Positions 21,909-34,919 are shown, counted from the stretch's first letter. The stretch: DNA of 64,000 bases from Cyathus striatus (GCA_025738555.1 JAOVFP010000010.1:2108001-2172000), one strand, 5' to 3'. Translations and numbers: made by a program. The notes: generated by a model not told the origin, from the letters alone.

Positions 21909-24900
21909 TGTGGTGTTGGTAACGACTGTATTGTAAGGCTGGTGGTGATGGGGAGGTAAGAACGCGGAAGCAAATAGAGCGTGGTTACTCACAGCGGAAG
22001 GGTCTAGTTGTTACGTTGAACAAGCAATCTCCTCCAGATAGTTTCTAGTTGGAATTGGGGGAGGAGCTTGAGAGGGTACTGGTTGAGATGGAGAATTGAG
22101 GAAGAAATAAAGGGCCGTGGTTGATATGATACAACATGGTGACAGAAATCAATAAATGAAATCAAGGACAGAAATAACGCTCGGGATCAAGAGGGATCAA
22201 ATCAATGTCAATTACGTAAGTTACGTAATACAACGCCGAGCCTCCGATATCTACTTCGAGGTATCTGCAACCTAGTTACCAAGGTTGTATGTAGCTTGAA
22301 CTTCTATGTAGTTCGATCCAGCTTCACTTCATTTCCACAACGCGACCTAGAGTTCACAGATATATTGATAACAAGACTTTCCTTTGCTGTCACGCATTGT
22401 TTATTGCAAATGAACTTTCTGACAACATGCCGACGACCTGATTTCTCCAGTGCTTTTGATAAAGGTCTGTCAAGTTTCGGGTACGTCTCCGTTCGTACAG
22501 CCATACAGCCGCATTCCCGAATATTTTATGGCATTTAAACACCAGAGGGTAGATACTAGGTAAGAAAGAACTCAAGATTTTTCCTAGCAGTAAAACTTTA
22601 TAAAGTGCACTATAGCTCACCTGGATCCATGTAACAATACGCTATTATGTACTAGTACTAAGTGAGTTCCGTTCAGTGAATTATCGATTTTTTCTTACTC
22701 ATACTCACTGAGTTTGGGATCGTGGTATAAAGTGACATGCTCACTGCAAATAAAACAATTCTCCGTGGTCTAACTAAGTATTCGATGATTATGCACTACA
22801 TATGATATGTGTGATCTAGGCGGCGGAGGTTACCAGATGTTAGGATGATATTCTAGATTTTTACAACTACATTCAGTAAGACTGCAATACGTAACCAGAA
22901 GTTATAAAAACTGTTGATATCAAAGAAGATATTTAATACGAGAATAAGTCAGTGTAGCATACCTGAATTTCCGTTATTCTGGATCTGCACACTATTATAA
23001 ATTAAATGCATAGGTATCGTGTGTTCGATTCGAGCTGCGTGTGCATGTACCATATGCTATTTATATGAAAAGTTGTGGGCTCTAAATTTTTTGAAATGAA
23101 GTAAAACCTACTAAGCAGTGGTATAATGCTCCCCAGGTACAGGTTTAGAAAGTCACCGTGACCTAATGGATCAGCGCGTTGCATATTAATGGTCTCGGCG
23201 ACACTGATGATGTCGGTTGGTATAATCTTTGTCCTCATAGAAATTTTTGTTTTCTTCAAAGGGTTTTAGTATCGGAACGAATAAAACCTCCCGAGTCCGA
23301 GTACATAATATGGGTAGTGCTAGTCAATAGAGACTAACATGGGGTATACCTTCTGCTCTGTATTCATACAGACTTTATATGATTGTGAAATAGTATGTGG
23401 CATTGTAGTCTACCAGAAAACCATTAAACTGTGATTACAATGTATCAGAAGTCCCGTTCCTTTGTCTACTTTTGCAAGTCATTGGATTAATATTGCTTCA
23501 GCAAGCATAGATGCATTATGAAGTTAACCAAAGAAGTTCAAACTTCACGAAAGATTTGGACTTTATTTAGACATTAAAACGTACAAATAACATTTACTGT
23601 TAGATGTTAAATGACCCACAATAGTCAAACTGATTGAGCATATTATATTGAGAATGTAGTGTTTTTAAAGTTTAACAAAACGGTGCAAATGCTCTATATT
23701 TTTTCAGATGTGTCATTGTTGGTGGTAGGTTCAACTCATGCGCACTATAATGAATTAAAAAAGCCACCGTGGATAAATCAGACAATTTCTGATTCTCTGT
23801 GTGTATTAGCGAGAGGTTTTCTGTAGTATTTTTGGAAATTTTTATAACTAGGTTCATCATTCAGTAAAGCTAAACAGTGAAACTAAATTTTAAGGAACTC
23901 CAGGAAATTATACTTATATTTAAGAAGGAAAATACAATAGGGGAATAAGCCAATGTAACTAAACTGCCTACATGTGTGGGATTCATGTGTTTGATGTGCA
24001 CATCACTGGCTATACCTGTGAGATTCGATATCTTGTACCTACTTTTTCATCAATCTATAAGTTTATGATGAAGATCTGGGACTAATGTTTTTCGAAAGTA
24101 TCACATGTTCATTGGATACTCAAATGAGGCTTCATGTGAATGAGTTTAGAAAGCCACTGTGACCTAGCAGATCAGTATGTTATGTATGTAAGGTCTCGGA
24201 GGCATTGCGACTTCGTGTATCACAACTTTTTGAGAGAAAGAGTAGCTGGATTATATAGTACTTAGTTGAAAACGAGGAATAATAAATGATGCCTTTCAAT
24301 CTGCTAAAATTTTTGATGAGTAGTCTATTTGGTAAGTAGTAAATAAAGACACCTTAGTGTACCTATTCAATCGTACTCGTTGGTGAATAACTTCTGATTT
24401 ATACAACTTTTTACACAATGTCAGTAGTGTATTTGAGTATGAGGTGTACCAAGGCAGGTGTCAAGTTTCTACATGGAGTACAGTACTAGTTAATTTTAAC
24501 TTATGATAGTCAATGTGCTAAAGCATGAATATGAATGAGTAGTTTGATTATGCAATGGTAATCATAGTGTTTCAGTATACCTGGTCGAGTGTATCCATAT
24601 CATGGCAGGGATATTAGGCACATAGGAAGTCCAGGATGCTTCATATTAAAGCTATTTTTCGCACCCTTTCCACTAGCTATTCATTCAGATTTCTAAAACA
24701 TTTGTTAGAATAATGTTACTGACACTGCAAAAAGTTCAACTTTATTACTTAAACGCCATGGAGACGATTATACTTCAACAAGTATACAAAAGCACCTAGG
24801 GGGTTACCACTTTGTTTTCATCTGTAAGTTTTACAATATTGAGAAACTCTGCTTCAAATTTGCTGCTTCATGCAGATGTACACATGCCTTTCTTTGTAGT

Positions 24901-26199
24901 TGAAAAGACACTGTGACTTCACTGAGATTTTCATTGAATAATTAATGTATTAATGATAGGTTCTGATCTCTTCACTATGGGTGTGGTGTGGTGGATTGAA
25001 TGCTCAACTTCAAACACTTCCCTTCTTTCAGAAGCCTGTACTGCTACAGCTGAAAAGATATATTAGGAGATGGTGATGAGACACTTTGGTGCATCTGGTA
25101 CAAAGTGTACCCATCCAATGAAACTGAGTGGCTCTTGCTAATTTTTGTTAAATAATATTGATATATTATAGTGGTGGCTTTGGGGCTTTTCTCCAGTGAC
25201 AGTGTGGTAAAGTATTGTACCAATTATCAACTATCTGAGTAGGGTCAATGTTGTAAAACTTAAAGACAAAAAATGAAGTGATACACTAGGCACTTTAGCA
25301 TATCTGGTCAAATATACCTGTACCACAGATCAAGATCTAGTACTTAGGTGCATGGGTTTTTAGTCTTTATCCAACTTATGTTTTTTAATATTTAAGTGTG
25401 ATTAACCACATGTGCAAAGAAAATACTGTCTCGTTTGTCCTCAAATCCACATGTGCGTATGAATACTTGTCATGTTACCAAACATGGTAATTTTTCAAAA
25501 AACTTTAGTATGGGAGACCTGTCACCACTTGGCGACCGCCTCTCATTCAAAATTGAAACCAGCACAATTCTCTAAATGTGAGTAGGATTGAACAGGTTTA
25601 CTAACACACATTATTTACAACTTGCTAAATAGGATGAAAAAGCTATAGCACGCTTAAGAAATGCCATGCATAAGCTTGAGATAGCATTAACTTCAACTCT
25701 CATGTTGGGCAAAAGATAAGAATTGAATATTGAATATTGAACTTTGATGTAGAAATCCGTATCCAAACCCCCTCTCCAATCAAATACACCTGCTATACTT
25801 CTGAATACACTCATCAGATATACAAAGGTATCTGCCTAGTGGTTTCCACTTGGTTTCGTTTGTATTGATTGGCAAGTGCAACAGAAGGTTCAAGTCACGT
25901 GCCACTATGGTCAAAAGCCACTTTGAAATGTGATATATAGATAAGATGCTTGGTGCATCTGGTACAAAGCGAAGTTACATCATTAAAAACCAAAGACTAA
26001 AGCTTTTGTTAAATGAATGCACTAATATATTATAATACGAGTTGCTTTCAGGGGTTTCACTCTGGCAGTGTGGTACTTACCAGCTGTACACTAATAAGTT
26101 CAATATCAAAAGCAAAGTGGTAAACAAGGTACTGTAATTAGTCTGGTCAAGTATACTCATATGAAGAGTCTATTAGTGCCGTTATTCCTTTAGCAGCCA

Positions 26200-28260
26200 C
26201 CACTGACATTTTGCAAAATGTCATAAACGATTCTGTTAAAAATGCCATATTACACGCCTGTGCAGTCCCCAATATGGGTATGATCAATCAGCTATACTAA
26301 CGTGCATTATTTACCACTTACGAAGTAAGTATTCATCCAGATGCATGTTGGAACATCCAGATGCATGTTGGAACATCCTGGTGCATGGTGCTAAACCACC
26401 ACTTATCAAACAAGCAATTTCTTTTAAAGCTAGTTAAAACATTTGTTTGATGCGGATACCTACTGCCACCTTACATTCAAAATGTCATCAGTGCTAACAT
26501 TTTTTTTTTTTGCAATCATGTATTTAATGTCGGTGATGGGGTACCATATGTCACGACACGGAAGTGTCTACTTGTAAGTATAAGTGTGGTACAGAGTAAG
26601 GGGTAAATTATATCATAGGGAGAAAAGGTATATGTGTGGTCCATTGTCTATATAGTAAAACTCAGGATGCCCTGCCGAGGGTAGGGCACCAGGAGGGGAG
26701 AAGTGGAGGCATCTCTTGGGGAGTGCACACCGTAAGGTGGTTTTGTTGTGGCCTGGGAGCCAGGGCGGTGATATAGTATGGGTGAGGTGGGTGTCACATC
26801 TATCGTAGGTGGTCCAAATCCGTTCCGTCATAAAATTCATCATCATCCTCAAACTTCATCGGAGGGGGGACCCCATAGAGGGATAATGCCCAGCATTTGT
26901 CGCAGGCGTCCTGTGGCATTTACATATGTAGCTAGTGCAGCAAGATGCTCTGGGTTAGAGAGGATCCTGCAAAGGGAGAGTCGTTGGCGCTGGGGGGCGC
27001 ATTGAGCCTCCAGTGGAGTGCGGTGTTTGCAAAAGGCTGGGCACCGCAGCAAGTAGTGTTCTACTGTCTCAGGGGAGTGCAAAGCACACTTCCCACAGAG
27101 GGGTGACTCTACTTTGCCAATGTGATGGAGGTGGTGGTTCAGTGTGATGTGCCCCGTGATCATCTGTGTGATGAGGCTAGTGAGTCTTCGAAGTGCTAAC
27201 ATTATGCAAAAATTCCTGTTTACATACAGAGCATATTACACGCCTATACCAAATGCGAATACAATTTAACAGATATACTAACGTGCATTATTTACCACTT
27301 ACAAGGTAGAGTACTCATCCAAAACCTTCCCGGCGCGTTGAACTGAAACGTGCGGTGATATATGATAGGCCACCACTTACTAAACAAACAAGCTTTGGTA
27401 TTGCTAAAACGTTAGTTCCTTTTTCCGCTGTCATCGATGCAGACCTACCACGACCTCACATTTAAAACGTCACCAGCCTTGCTGATATTATACAAAAATT
27501 CGTGATTTCATCTCGATGATGGATTACACGTTTATACCAAATGCGAGTACGATTGAACAGGTATACTAACGTGCATTATTTACCACTTTCCAAATAGAGT
27601 ACTCATACAAGATCTTCCTCGTGCGCTGAATTCAAACTTGTGGTGATAAGCCACCACTTCTAAATAAATTAGTACTTCTTTAAAAGCTTGGGTATGATTA
27701 AAACATTACTTTATGTTTCCCTTTGTACTTGGTGAGACCTGCCACTACCCTTGCATTCAAAATGTCACCAATGCTGACATTATGCAAAAATTCATGATCT
27801 CCATCTAGAAGACAAGTCATATTACACGTTCATACCAAATGCGAGTACGATTGAACAGGTATACTAACGTGCGTTATTTACCACTTGCCAAATAGAGGAC
27901 TCATCCAAAATCTTGCTGGTGCGCTGAATTGAAACGTGCGATGATAAGCCACCACTTACTAAACAAATTAGTTCTTTAAAAGCTTTGGTATGGTTAAAAT
28001 ATTACTTTATGTTTCCCTTTGTACTCGATGGGACCTGCCACTACCATGCATTCATAATAGTGTCACCAGTGCTGACATTTTGCAAAAATTCGTGATTTCC
28101 ATAGATGTGGGCACATTACACGCTTATACCAAATACGAGTACGATTGAACAGGTATACTAACGTGCGTTATTTACCGCTTACCAAATAGAGTACTCATTC
28201 AAATCTTCCTGGTGCGCTGAATTGAATCGTGTGGCGATAAGCCACCACTTAATAAGCAAA
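26200..28260. repeat. Satellite array C, about 290-bp period, interrupted by a LINE
   Basis: Unit motifs recur at about 26306, then after the LINE at 27286, 27574, 27872 and 28166 (spacing 288-298 bp). CpG sites are largely retained, as in array B. Confidence 0.8.
26502..27191 (-). mobile_element. 5'-truncated LINE (non-LTR retrotransposon) insertion
   Basis: The direct repeat AGTGCTAACATT (26490-26501 and 27192-27203) flanks a 690-bp insert whose minus strand ends in a poly(A) tail (the T run at 26502-26511). Its frame from the truncated 5' end (27191) to about 26850 reads LTSLITQMITGHITLNHHLH, then CGKC and ETVEHYLLRCP, the zinc-binding C-terminal region of LINE reverse-transcriptase polyproteins, ending at a stop near 26849. 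About 340 bp of 3' UTR follow. Poly(A), 12-bp target duplication and 5' truncation are typical of target-primed reverse transcription. Confidence 0.9.
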
Positions 28261-29099
28261 TAGAGCACAAATGCCGTAGCACGTTGAAAAATATTATGTA
28301 CCTCCTGGTTTGAACTGACACATGTTATGTGAGGATATATACAATCGACTTCAACTTTCAGGACGGACTAAAATGATAAGATTGAAGCTTGATGTAAAAG
28401 TTCATTTTTATCTCCAAGTATGCCGCCTGCCATATGAGTACGCTCACCAGGTATGCGAAGGCACCTAGTTTTCCACTTTTTTTCATCTGTAAGCTTTACG
28501 ACCTTGATAAGCCTATGGCATAGATGTCACACTGGCGTGGTATGACTCGTGGGCGCCCTAACACATCGGTACGAGGTGTACCCATTATACGCAAACTTAG
28601 CAAGCTTTTTGTTTTTTGTTGTTGTATGACGGATGTCTATTTGCCAGGTGTTGGCGTATATGTATAGTAACTTTCACTTATGACTCATGTAAGAAGGCCG
28701 AGGTTCAATTTTTCATTATTTTAGTAGAACCACCTTAGTCTGAGGCTACTTATTAGTGTTCAGCAAAAAGTACCGATAAGTGGAGTACGCTTCAGATGGC
28801 ACGGAAAATGACTTGTTCAAGACATTATCACCTCATAAAGCGTCGGGAATCAGCCAGATAAATGACTGTCGAAATGCAAAAATGTTGAGGCCACTCCTGA
28901 GCCACAACTGCCGTTCTTTCCCATCAGCAAAAACTCCTTGGGAAGCAGAGAGAGCTCCACAGACGAGAGAACGTTCCAGACACCATAGAGTCGAGACACA
29001 AAAGGTGACGTAGCCCAAGACTCGTAAAATTAGTAAACGGGGATCTCGAAATGAATCTCCAGGGTCTTCGTAATGAATTGCGCCTGTATTGCGCCCTGC

Positions 29100-29283
29100 G
29101 CCACCCGATATTGAGCGCCAACGACCTTTGTGGGGTGCAAAAAGAAAAGAGCAATAAACGAGCTTTGTGCAGACGAGACAATACTCTTTGAATACAAATA
29201 CTGCGGTAAGATGAAGTGAATGGTTTGGAAACAACGATGGTTGCTATGAAGGAGAGGATAAACAATGAAGCAGACGTGTGCAT
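29100..29283 (-). CDS. Possible small secreted protein (unrecognised)
   Basis: An ATG at 29281-29283 on the minus strand opens a signal-peptide-like stretch (MHTSASLFILSFIATIVVSK). A 70-nt GTATTG...AAAG intron would join it to a short exon reading VVGAQYRVAQGAIQAQF and ending IPVY-stop near 29036, a protein of about 60 residues. Without splicing, the frame runs on into the duplicated segment. I do not recognise it. It lies between the duplicated segment and RNA14, pointing away from RNA14. It may be chance. Confidence 0.25.
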
Positions 29284-29704
29284 CGGAGAATAAGCTATTA
29301 GTATTAGGGTCCGTGTGAAAAGATGCTAGTGTGGGAATAGTACAGCACGTGTCCAGTTAAGGCCGAGCTGCAGGACAACGAAGCGGATTCTGGACAGGGA
29401 CCCATCCAAGAAAATATCGAGACCAGCGATTTACTCGTACCTCCTTGAAATTACCCCCTTGAACACTCTTGAATCGCAACCGCCACCATCAACCACATAT
29501 CCAGCGAGACAACACAGAGAAAGCCAGAGCAGCGAACAACAACAAGACCTTATCAAGATTTCAGGAGAGCTTCAACCCAGTGCCAGCAAGCGGCCTTTTT
29601 TTCATTTTTTGAATACCCTAAGGCCCCAAAAACCCTGCCCCAAGAACCCGCAAGGTCTCAAACGCAAGCTTGAAGGCACCAGAAGAGCGAAGGAATAGAG
29701 GGAA

Positions 29705-32700
29705 ATGTCTGAGCCACCGACCGCTGAGCAGTTTCTACTTGGAACCGAAGACGTCAAGCCACAGTTCCAGCTCGATCCCCAGCTGTACCAACCACAGCCG
29801 CAAGCGCCACAAGAGCAACATACCATGCCTCAACAGCCGCTGCAGCAGCAACAGCAGCAGCAGAGCCCATTCGACGTCCAATACGCCTTACTGAGCACGA
29901 ACCCACACGACCCCGCCGCCTGGCGCAAGCTCATCAACATCGCTGAGGGCACAGGCGAGATTGACAAGATTCGCGCGGCATATGATGCTTTGCTGAGACA
30001 GTACCCTAATACCGTGCGTTTTCACCTGAGTTGACATTAGAGAACGTTGTTATATCTTTTTTTGGCCCTTTTTTGTGGTTTTTTTTTATAGAGCTCGGCG
30101 CAGATTGCTTATATCACGCACTTTTTGAATGACCCCACCACGTTTACGGAGGCTGAGGACCTTTTTAAGAAGTTTTTGAGGACTTCGCCGAGTGTTGATC
30201 TGTGGGGGTTTTATTTGACTTATGTTCGGTGGGTGATGGCTTCTCGTTGTTGCCCCTTCGTTACCTTGACGTCTGTTGTGTTCACTGACAGGCGTCTCAA
30301 TTCTGGCACTTCGACGTCAACGAGGGATACGGTACGCAAGTCATACGAGTTTGCCCTCAACCATGTTGGGCAGGATAAGGACAGTGGGGAGATTTGGAAC
30401 GACTATATACAGTTTCTTAAAGCTGGCGAGGTACGTTCTTTTGCTCTTCTTGCCTTTTCTCTCCATGCCACCCTCTTTATATGCTACCTTGTCCCACCCC
30501 CTTCTGCACCCTTCCATACATCATATCACTCGTTGCCCTTCCCGCTCCCTGTGACACTTACGACCTTTACTACACGTTTTCTACATACCCTCTGTGCTTC
30601 TCCCTACGCGATGCGTCTCCGATCTTCCTTGGAAATCATTTCTGCTTCTTCATCTGCCTTCTTCCCTTTCCCTCCGTCACTCCTTCCCCTCTCTTCTCTA
30701 TGCCACTCTTTTCCCCCTTCATACGCCACCCTTTCACCTTGACGCCGCCCTTCTCCCTCTTCCTCTGCCATCTTTTCCTCTACGCGTTTCTTTTCGCCTC
30801 GCTCTACTCCTCCTTCCTTCTCTTCTCCCGCGTCGAGCTCCTACTAACCACCACCCTAGACAACCTCAACATGGGAAGAACAACAGAAAATGGATGCCCT
30901 CCGAAAAGTCTACCACCGCGCCGTCCAAATCCCTCTCGAAAATGTCGAAAAGCTCTGGGCCGAGCTCGAATCGTTCGAAACCAACCTAAACCGCATCACC
31001 GCTAAAAAGTTCATGGCAGACCTCAGTCCCGCGCACATGCAGGCCCGTACCGTCCTCCGCCAGCTAAATAACCATTTAGGCTTCTTGTACCCTGAGGGTA
31101 CGACGGAAAAGAACAGGGATCGTGGTGCCGAGGGCTTTTATTTGCCTGGTTTGCCTACGTTTGATGGGGCGGAGAGGATGTTGATTGGGAAGTGGAAGGG
31201 ATATTTGAAGTGGGAGGAGGGGAACCCTCTGGAGATTGAGGAGAAGGATCGGACGACGCTTATTACGCGTGTTCAAGGGGTTTACAGGAAGGCGATGGTG
31301 AGGATGAGGTATTATACTGAGATTTGGTGGGTTTTTTCATTGCTGAGAGGATAGGATGGGGTGCTGATTGGGTACGATGTAGGTTTATGGCGTATATCTG
31401 GACTTGTGGGGTTGGCAAGCCGGAGGAAGGTCTTGCGATTCTGAAGCAGGGGCTTGATGCTAATCCTGGCAGGTTCGTCACTCTCTCAACTTATGGTGTT
31501 CGTAGAGCCCAACTGATGTATTACAGTTTTCTCCTTACATTCGCGTACGCTGAAGCACAGGAGTCGAAGAAGGAACTAACGGATGTTCATGGGACATTCG
31601 AAAAGTTTCTCTCTGCCCTCCGTGCAAATCTAGAACAGGTGGAAGCAGCGAACGCCTCTTCTGTCCCGCGCGATGCTCACCTTGTCAACGGTGGTGCGCA
31701 GCAAGATAAAGATAAAGGGAAGGACACGGAGAATAAGAGCGATAGCTCTTCTAGTGACGCTGATGAGAAGGAGAAGAAGTCAACTGAGCTGGCTGAGTTG
31801 AGGACTGAGTATGGGTTGGCGTGGATTATGTACATGCGCTTTGGGAGGCGCGCGGAGGGGGTTAAGAGTTCTCGGGCGATTTTTGGGAAGGCGAGGAAGG
31901 ATAAGTGGACACCTTGGGAGGTTTATGAAGCTGCTGGTTTGTTTTCTCTCTTTTACCTTATGTGTCAACGATGTTGATGATGTTGTGTAACAGCGCTCAT
32001 GGAGTACCATTGCTCGGACGACAAGCAGGTTGCGAGTAGAATCTTTGAGAAGGGCATGGATTTCTATGCGGATGAAATCGAGTTTGTGTTGAGGTATCTT
32101 GGATTTTTAATTTCGATTAACGATGAGAATAGTATGTTCTCCCTGTTCCTTCTCTTCACTACGTATTCTTACATCGCTACGTTACAGATGCCCGAGCGCT
32201 CTTCGAACGTGTGATCAACTCGTTTCCTGCTGACAAGGCACGTCCACTATGGGAACGCTGGGCAAGATATGAGTACCAATATGGTGATCTTGAAGCTTCG
32301 CAGAAACTTGAGAAGAGGATTGCAGAAGTATACCCGAGTGGTACGTTTGCCACCCCCCTTCCCTCGCCGATACCAACCAGGAACCTAACATTGTTTTCTA
32401 ACAGATCCCCCCATCAAGCTCTTTGCCCAGCGACATATCTATCTTGGCACGGACGCCATTGCCGCTCGCGACCTTGGCGTAGCGATGGCGCGCAAATCAT
32501 CTTCCCAGTCCAGCGTCGCTACGTCGAATCAAGGCGGTGCAGCACGTTCGGATACGCAAGCGAATATGAATGCTGCAGCAGCGGTTAAGAGACCTTCGTC
32601 CCCGGATTACCCCACCAGGAAGAGGGATGAGAGTAGGGGAGGGGAGTATAGTCAGGGACATAAACGCATGCGTGGGATGTCACCTCCCCGGGGCGATAGG

Positions 32701-33171
32701 GATAGGGATCGGTGGGATGGGTCCGGTGCGGGTGGGAGGAGGAGGTATTCGCCGCCGCCGCCGCCACCGCCTGTTTGGGAGAGGGAAGAGAGGGAGCGCG
32801 GGAGAGGTGGGGGTGGTCCCCCCCCTAGGGCTGGCGAGAGGGAGGAAGAGAAGCCCAGGATTCCTGCTATTCCTGCCGTTATCTCGAATTTCATTGGGAG
32901 CTTGCCTCCCCCTTCGCAGTTTGATGGTATGTCTTTGGTTTTTGGTTTCTGGATTATTCATGCTGATCTGCATTTGCCTTTCGTAGGACCTGTGTTCCGC
33001 ACGGAAGATCTTATGAATCTGTTTAGGAATGCGGTGATTCCAAGTAGCAATCGGTCAAAATCTCCACCTCCACCACCAGCGCATCGCGGCGGCGGTGGAC
33101 GACCGCCTCCTGATTATAGTCCCTACACCGGTCCGAGTGGAGGGGGTAGGTCAGGAGGACGACGATATTAG
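29705..33171 (+). CDS. RNA14: mRNA 3'-end processing factor RNA14 (CstF-77 homologue)
   Basis: This nuclear scaffold of cleavage factor IA/CstF supports pre-mRNA cleavage and polyadenylation. Ten exons: 29705-30013, 30092-30228, 30292-30430, 30860-31326, 31383-31472, 31527-31936, 31994-32131, 32188-32340, 32405-32926, 32987-33171; all joins keep frame and give 849 residues. A Gln-rich N-terminus ([13 protein letters not shown]) precedes the HAT/Suf repeats ([58 protein letters not shown]). An acidic-Ser linker lies inside the HAT region, and a charged Arg/Pro-rich tail carries [20 protein letters not shown], a Rna14/CstF-77 C-terminal-type segment. Intron 3 (429 nt, pyrimidine-rich) is about seven times longer than the others. 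It is single-copy and undecayed. Only exon boundaries are uncertain. Confidence 0.93.
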
Positions 33172-34919
33172 GTGCTTTGTGGGCTGTCAAGCTGCATGTG
33201 CATAGATAGGATGTGAAAACGATACGTCAGTGGGTTGGGATGTACAGGGCGGTGATTATCTAGCACGCGGTGCTGTTCTTGGGTCTTGGGCTGTCTTGGG
33301 TCACTTGAACGCGCCTTGTGGGGTATCACACCCACTCTCACCCACTCTTACTTTTTTCGGAGTACATAGTTTATGCGCGTCGTTGCGTCGATCCCTGAAG
33401 GCTACTTTTGGGAATAGTACTACACTACTAATCGTCTTGCGTTTTCTTTTGTACTCTATTTGACGCTGCTCTTCGTATCTCTATGGGCGAGGACGGTAGT
33501 TTACTACTACATACCTTTGCGTATTCGCTATTTAGCTGAACTGCTTGTTCGAAAGAATAGGCAGAGTTCTTGTAACATAGGTTTAACTCAATCAAACTAT
33601 TCTATATTCTTATCGTATATACGATAATAAATACAGTGAAGGTGTTAACGATATGAGCCTGAGCATTTAGACCTGGCTGGACAAGCGTAAGACCCCTACG
33701 CTGCTTCTGACCGCTCTTCTGAGCAGAAAGAGAGGGAGGGAGTTATGGGGGAAGTTTTCGATGAGAAGCCGGATGGTCTTGGATCTCTGAAGAATCCGCC
33801 TTACTCCCCTCCTGGATCAGGCAGAGGCTGAGAGAAGCATACAGAAGTAGGCAGAAGGGCGAGCAAGCTTCTCATGTTGTCCTGTCATAACTTGCTCTTG
33901 GTTGAAATGGCTGTGCAGACATGAGAACACGTTTAGCAATAGAAGTGAGGTGGATGTAGTAGATAGCCGAGACCTTCATGATGATCAGCAAGAGGAACGG
34001 CTTCTCGTCGATGGCTATCTGGTTCCTCCCCCATAACTCCCTCGAGGCACGGAAACTCCACAAGCACTGCAATATTTTCATTAGCAGAAGGAACGGTTTC
34101 TCGTCGATGACCATCTGGTTCTCCATGATAGTTCCCTCTAGGCCCAGAAGCTCCACAGGCATTACAACAAATTCAATAGCCGGGACCCGGATGAATGATT
34201 TCTCATTGACGACCATCCAATGCCCCCTTGCAGCTCCCTCGACCTCAGAAGCACCGCGAGAAGTAGCTTAAGGATCATAGGACTGTCCCGGAAAAGTCAG
34301 CAGAGCCAAGTTAATCGTTACCAGCAAGAACAGCTTCTCATCGACGAGTATATGGTCCCCCGGCTCAACCACCTCGCGCTCGGAATCACCGCCAGAAGCA
34401 GCCGCAATAGGCTTGATTGTTTACTGGAAAAAGTGGGCATATGCATAGGTCCTGGAAGTACAACCATGACAATATGACGAGTGGTTTAGTATCGATCCGC
34501 TAGCAGGGGAACGGCTTCTTACCCATGATAATCTGCTCGTCCCCCATAACTCCCTCGTACACGGAGGCACCACTAGAAGCAGCCTCGGAGTCAAAAGCGT
34601 GAATGGCTCCCGCAGAAACTAGGGGAATTACATACATGCGCATTCGGAAAAGAAATCTCTGGGCATGTCAGAAATAACGCCCGGCGCGAGATGATGCTAT
34701 GTCGCTGACATCCGTTCAGGACCTCTTCGGTCCGTAGAGAACCTCACTCTCAGAGTGAGGAACGGGTTTTGGAGCTTGTCCCCCTCTCCCATCTGTGTTC
34801 TGCTTGATTTCTTCTATCCCCTCTCAAGCTTCACAGGAACGATGGTCCTCCTACCCAACAAACCTTCCCGTTTCACCTCCATTCGATAGGCCTTTCTGCG
34901 AGCCCTCGCACCTCCGACG
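33172..34919. repeat. Intergenic region with a degenerate repeat encoding DEKPFLL-like peptides
   Basis: After the RNA14 3' flank (33172-33700), a motif of about 60 bp recurs near 33994, 34092, 34190, 34328 and 34505, with an inverted copy near 33720-33765. Each carries a variant of GGAACGGCTTCTCGTCGATG followed by CCCCATAACTCCCTC. On the minus strand these read VIDEKPFLLL, AIDEKPFLLL and VVNEKSFIRV. No single frame is long and the protein is unrecognised. It may be a broken repeat-protein gene or a simple dispersed repeat. Nothing recognisable lies in 34620-34919 except a short hairpin (CCTCACTCTCAGAGTGAGG) near 34742. Confidence 0.5.

Larger units (their letters stand above)
19072..25560. 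repeat. Tandem segment, copy 2, and following unassigned sequence
   Basis: The order matches copy 1: leader (from CTTGGTTTCGTC), satellite array B, truncated TPT gene, then flank 22110-24590, which parallels 16640-19070. It lacks the 791-bp and 707-bp insertions, and also the about 1.1 kb covering the TPT 3' exons and downstream flank (equivalent to 14060-15125). The stretch 24600-25560 resembles diverged satellite in places (CATCTGTAAGTTTTAC near 24820, GAACAGGTTTAC near 25588) and holds no recognisable gene. Confidence 0.7.
25838..29035. repeat. Tandem segment, copy 3 (partial)
   Basis: The leader (CCTAGTGG...CTTGGTTTCG) and satellite array C match copies 1 and 2. The end 28640-29035 resembles 14060-14435, the sequence just downstream of the TPT gene in copy 1, but no TPT gene is present. 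Similarity ends at about 29035 (CGTAAAATTAGTAAA), next to unique sequence upstream of RNA14. It contains a LINE insertion. A 24-bp direct duplication (ATCCAGATGCATGTTGGAAC) occurs near 26333-26375. Confidence 0.7.

Noticed and set aside
12640..28260. Satellite arrays as a possible CRISPR-like array
   Set aside because: The unit is about 290 bp, degenerate and without spacer/repeat structure, in a eukaryotic genome.
30276..31005. Open frames in and across RNA14 intron 3
   Set aside because: They are pyrimidine-rich read-through of an intron bounded by GTACGT and CCCTAG; splicing restores the conserved [11 protein letters not shown] block.
32570..32986. Gly/Arg-rich and Pro-rich frames on both strands at 32.6-33.0 kb
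   Set aside because: These are shadows of the Arg/Gly/Pro-rich tail of RNA14.
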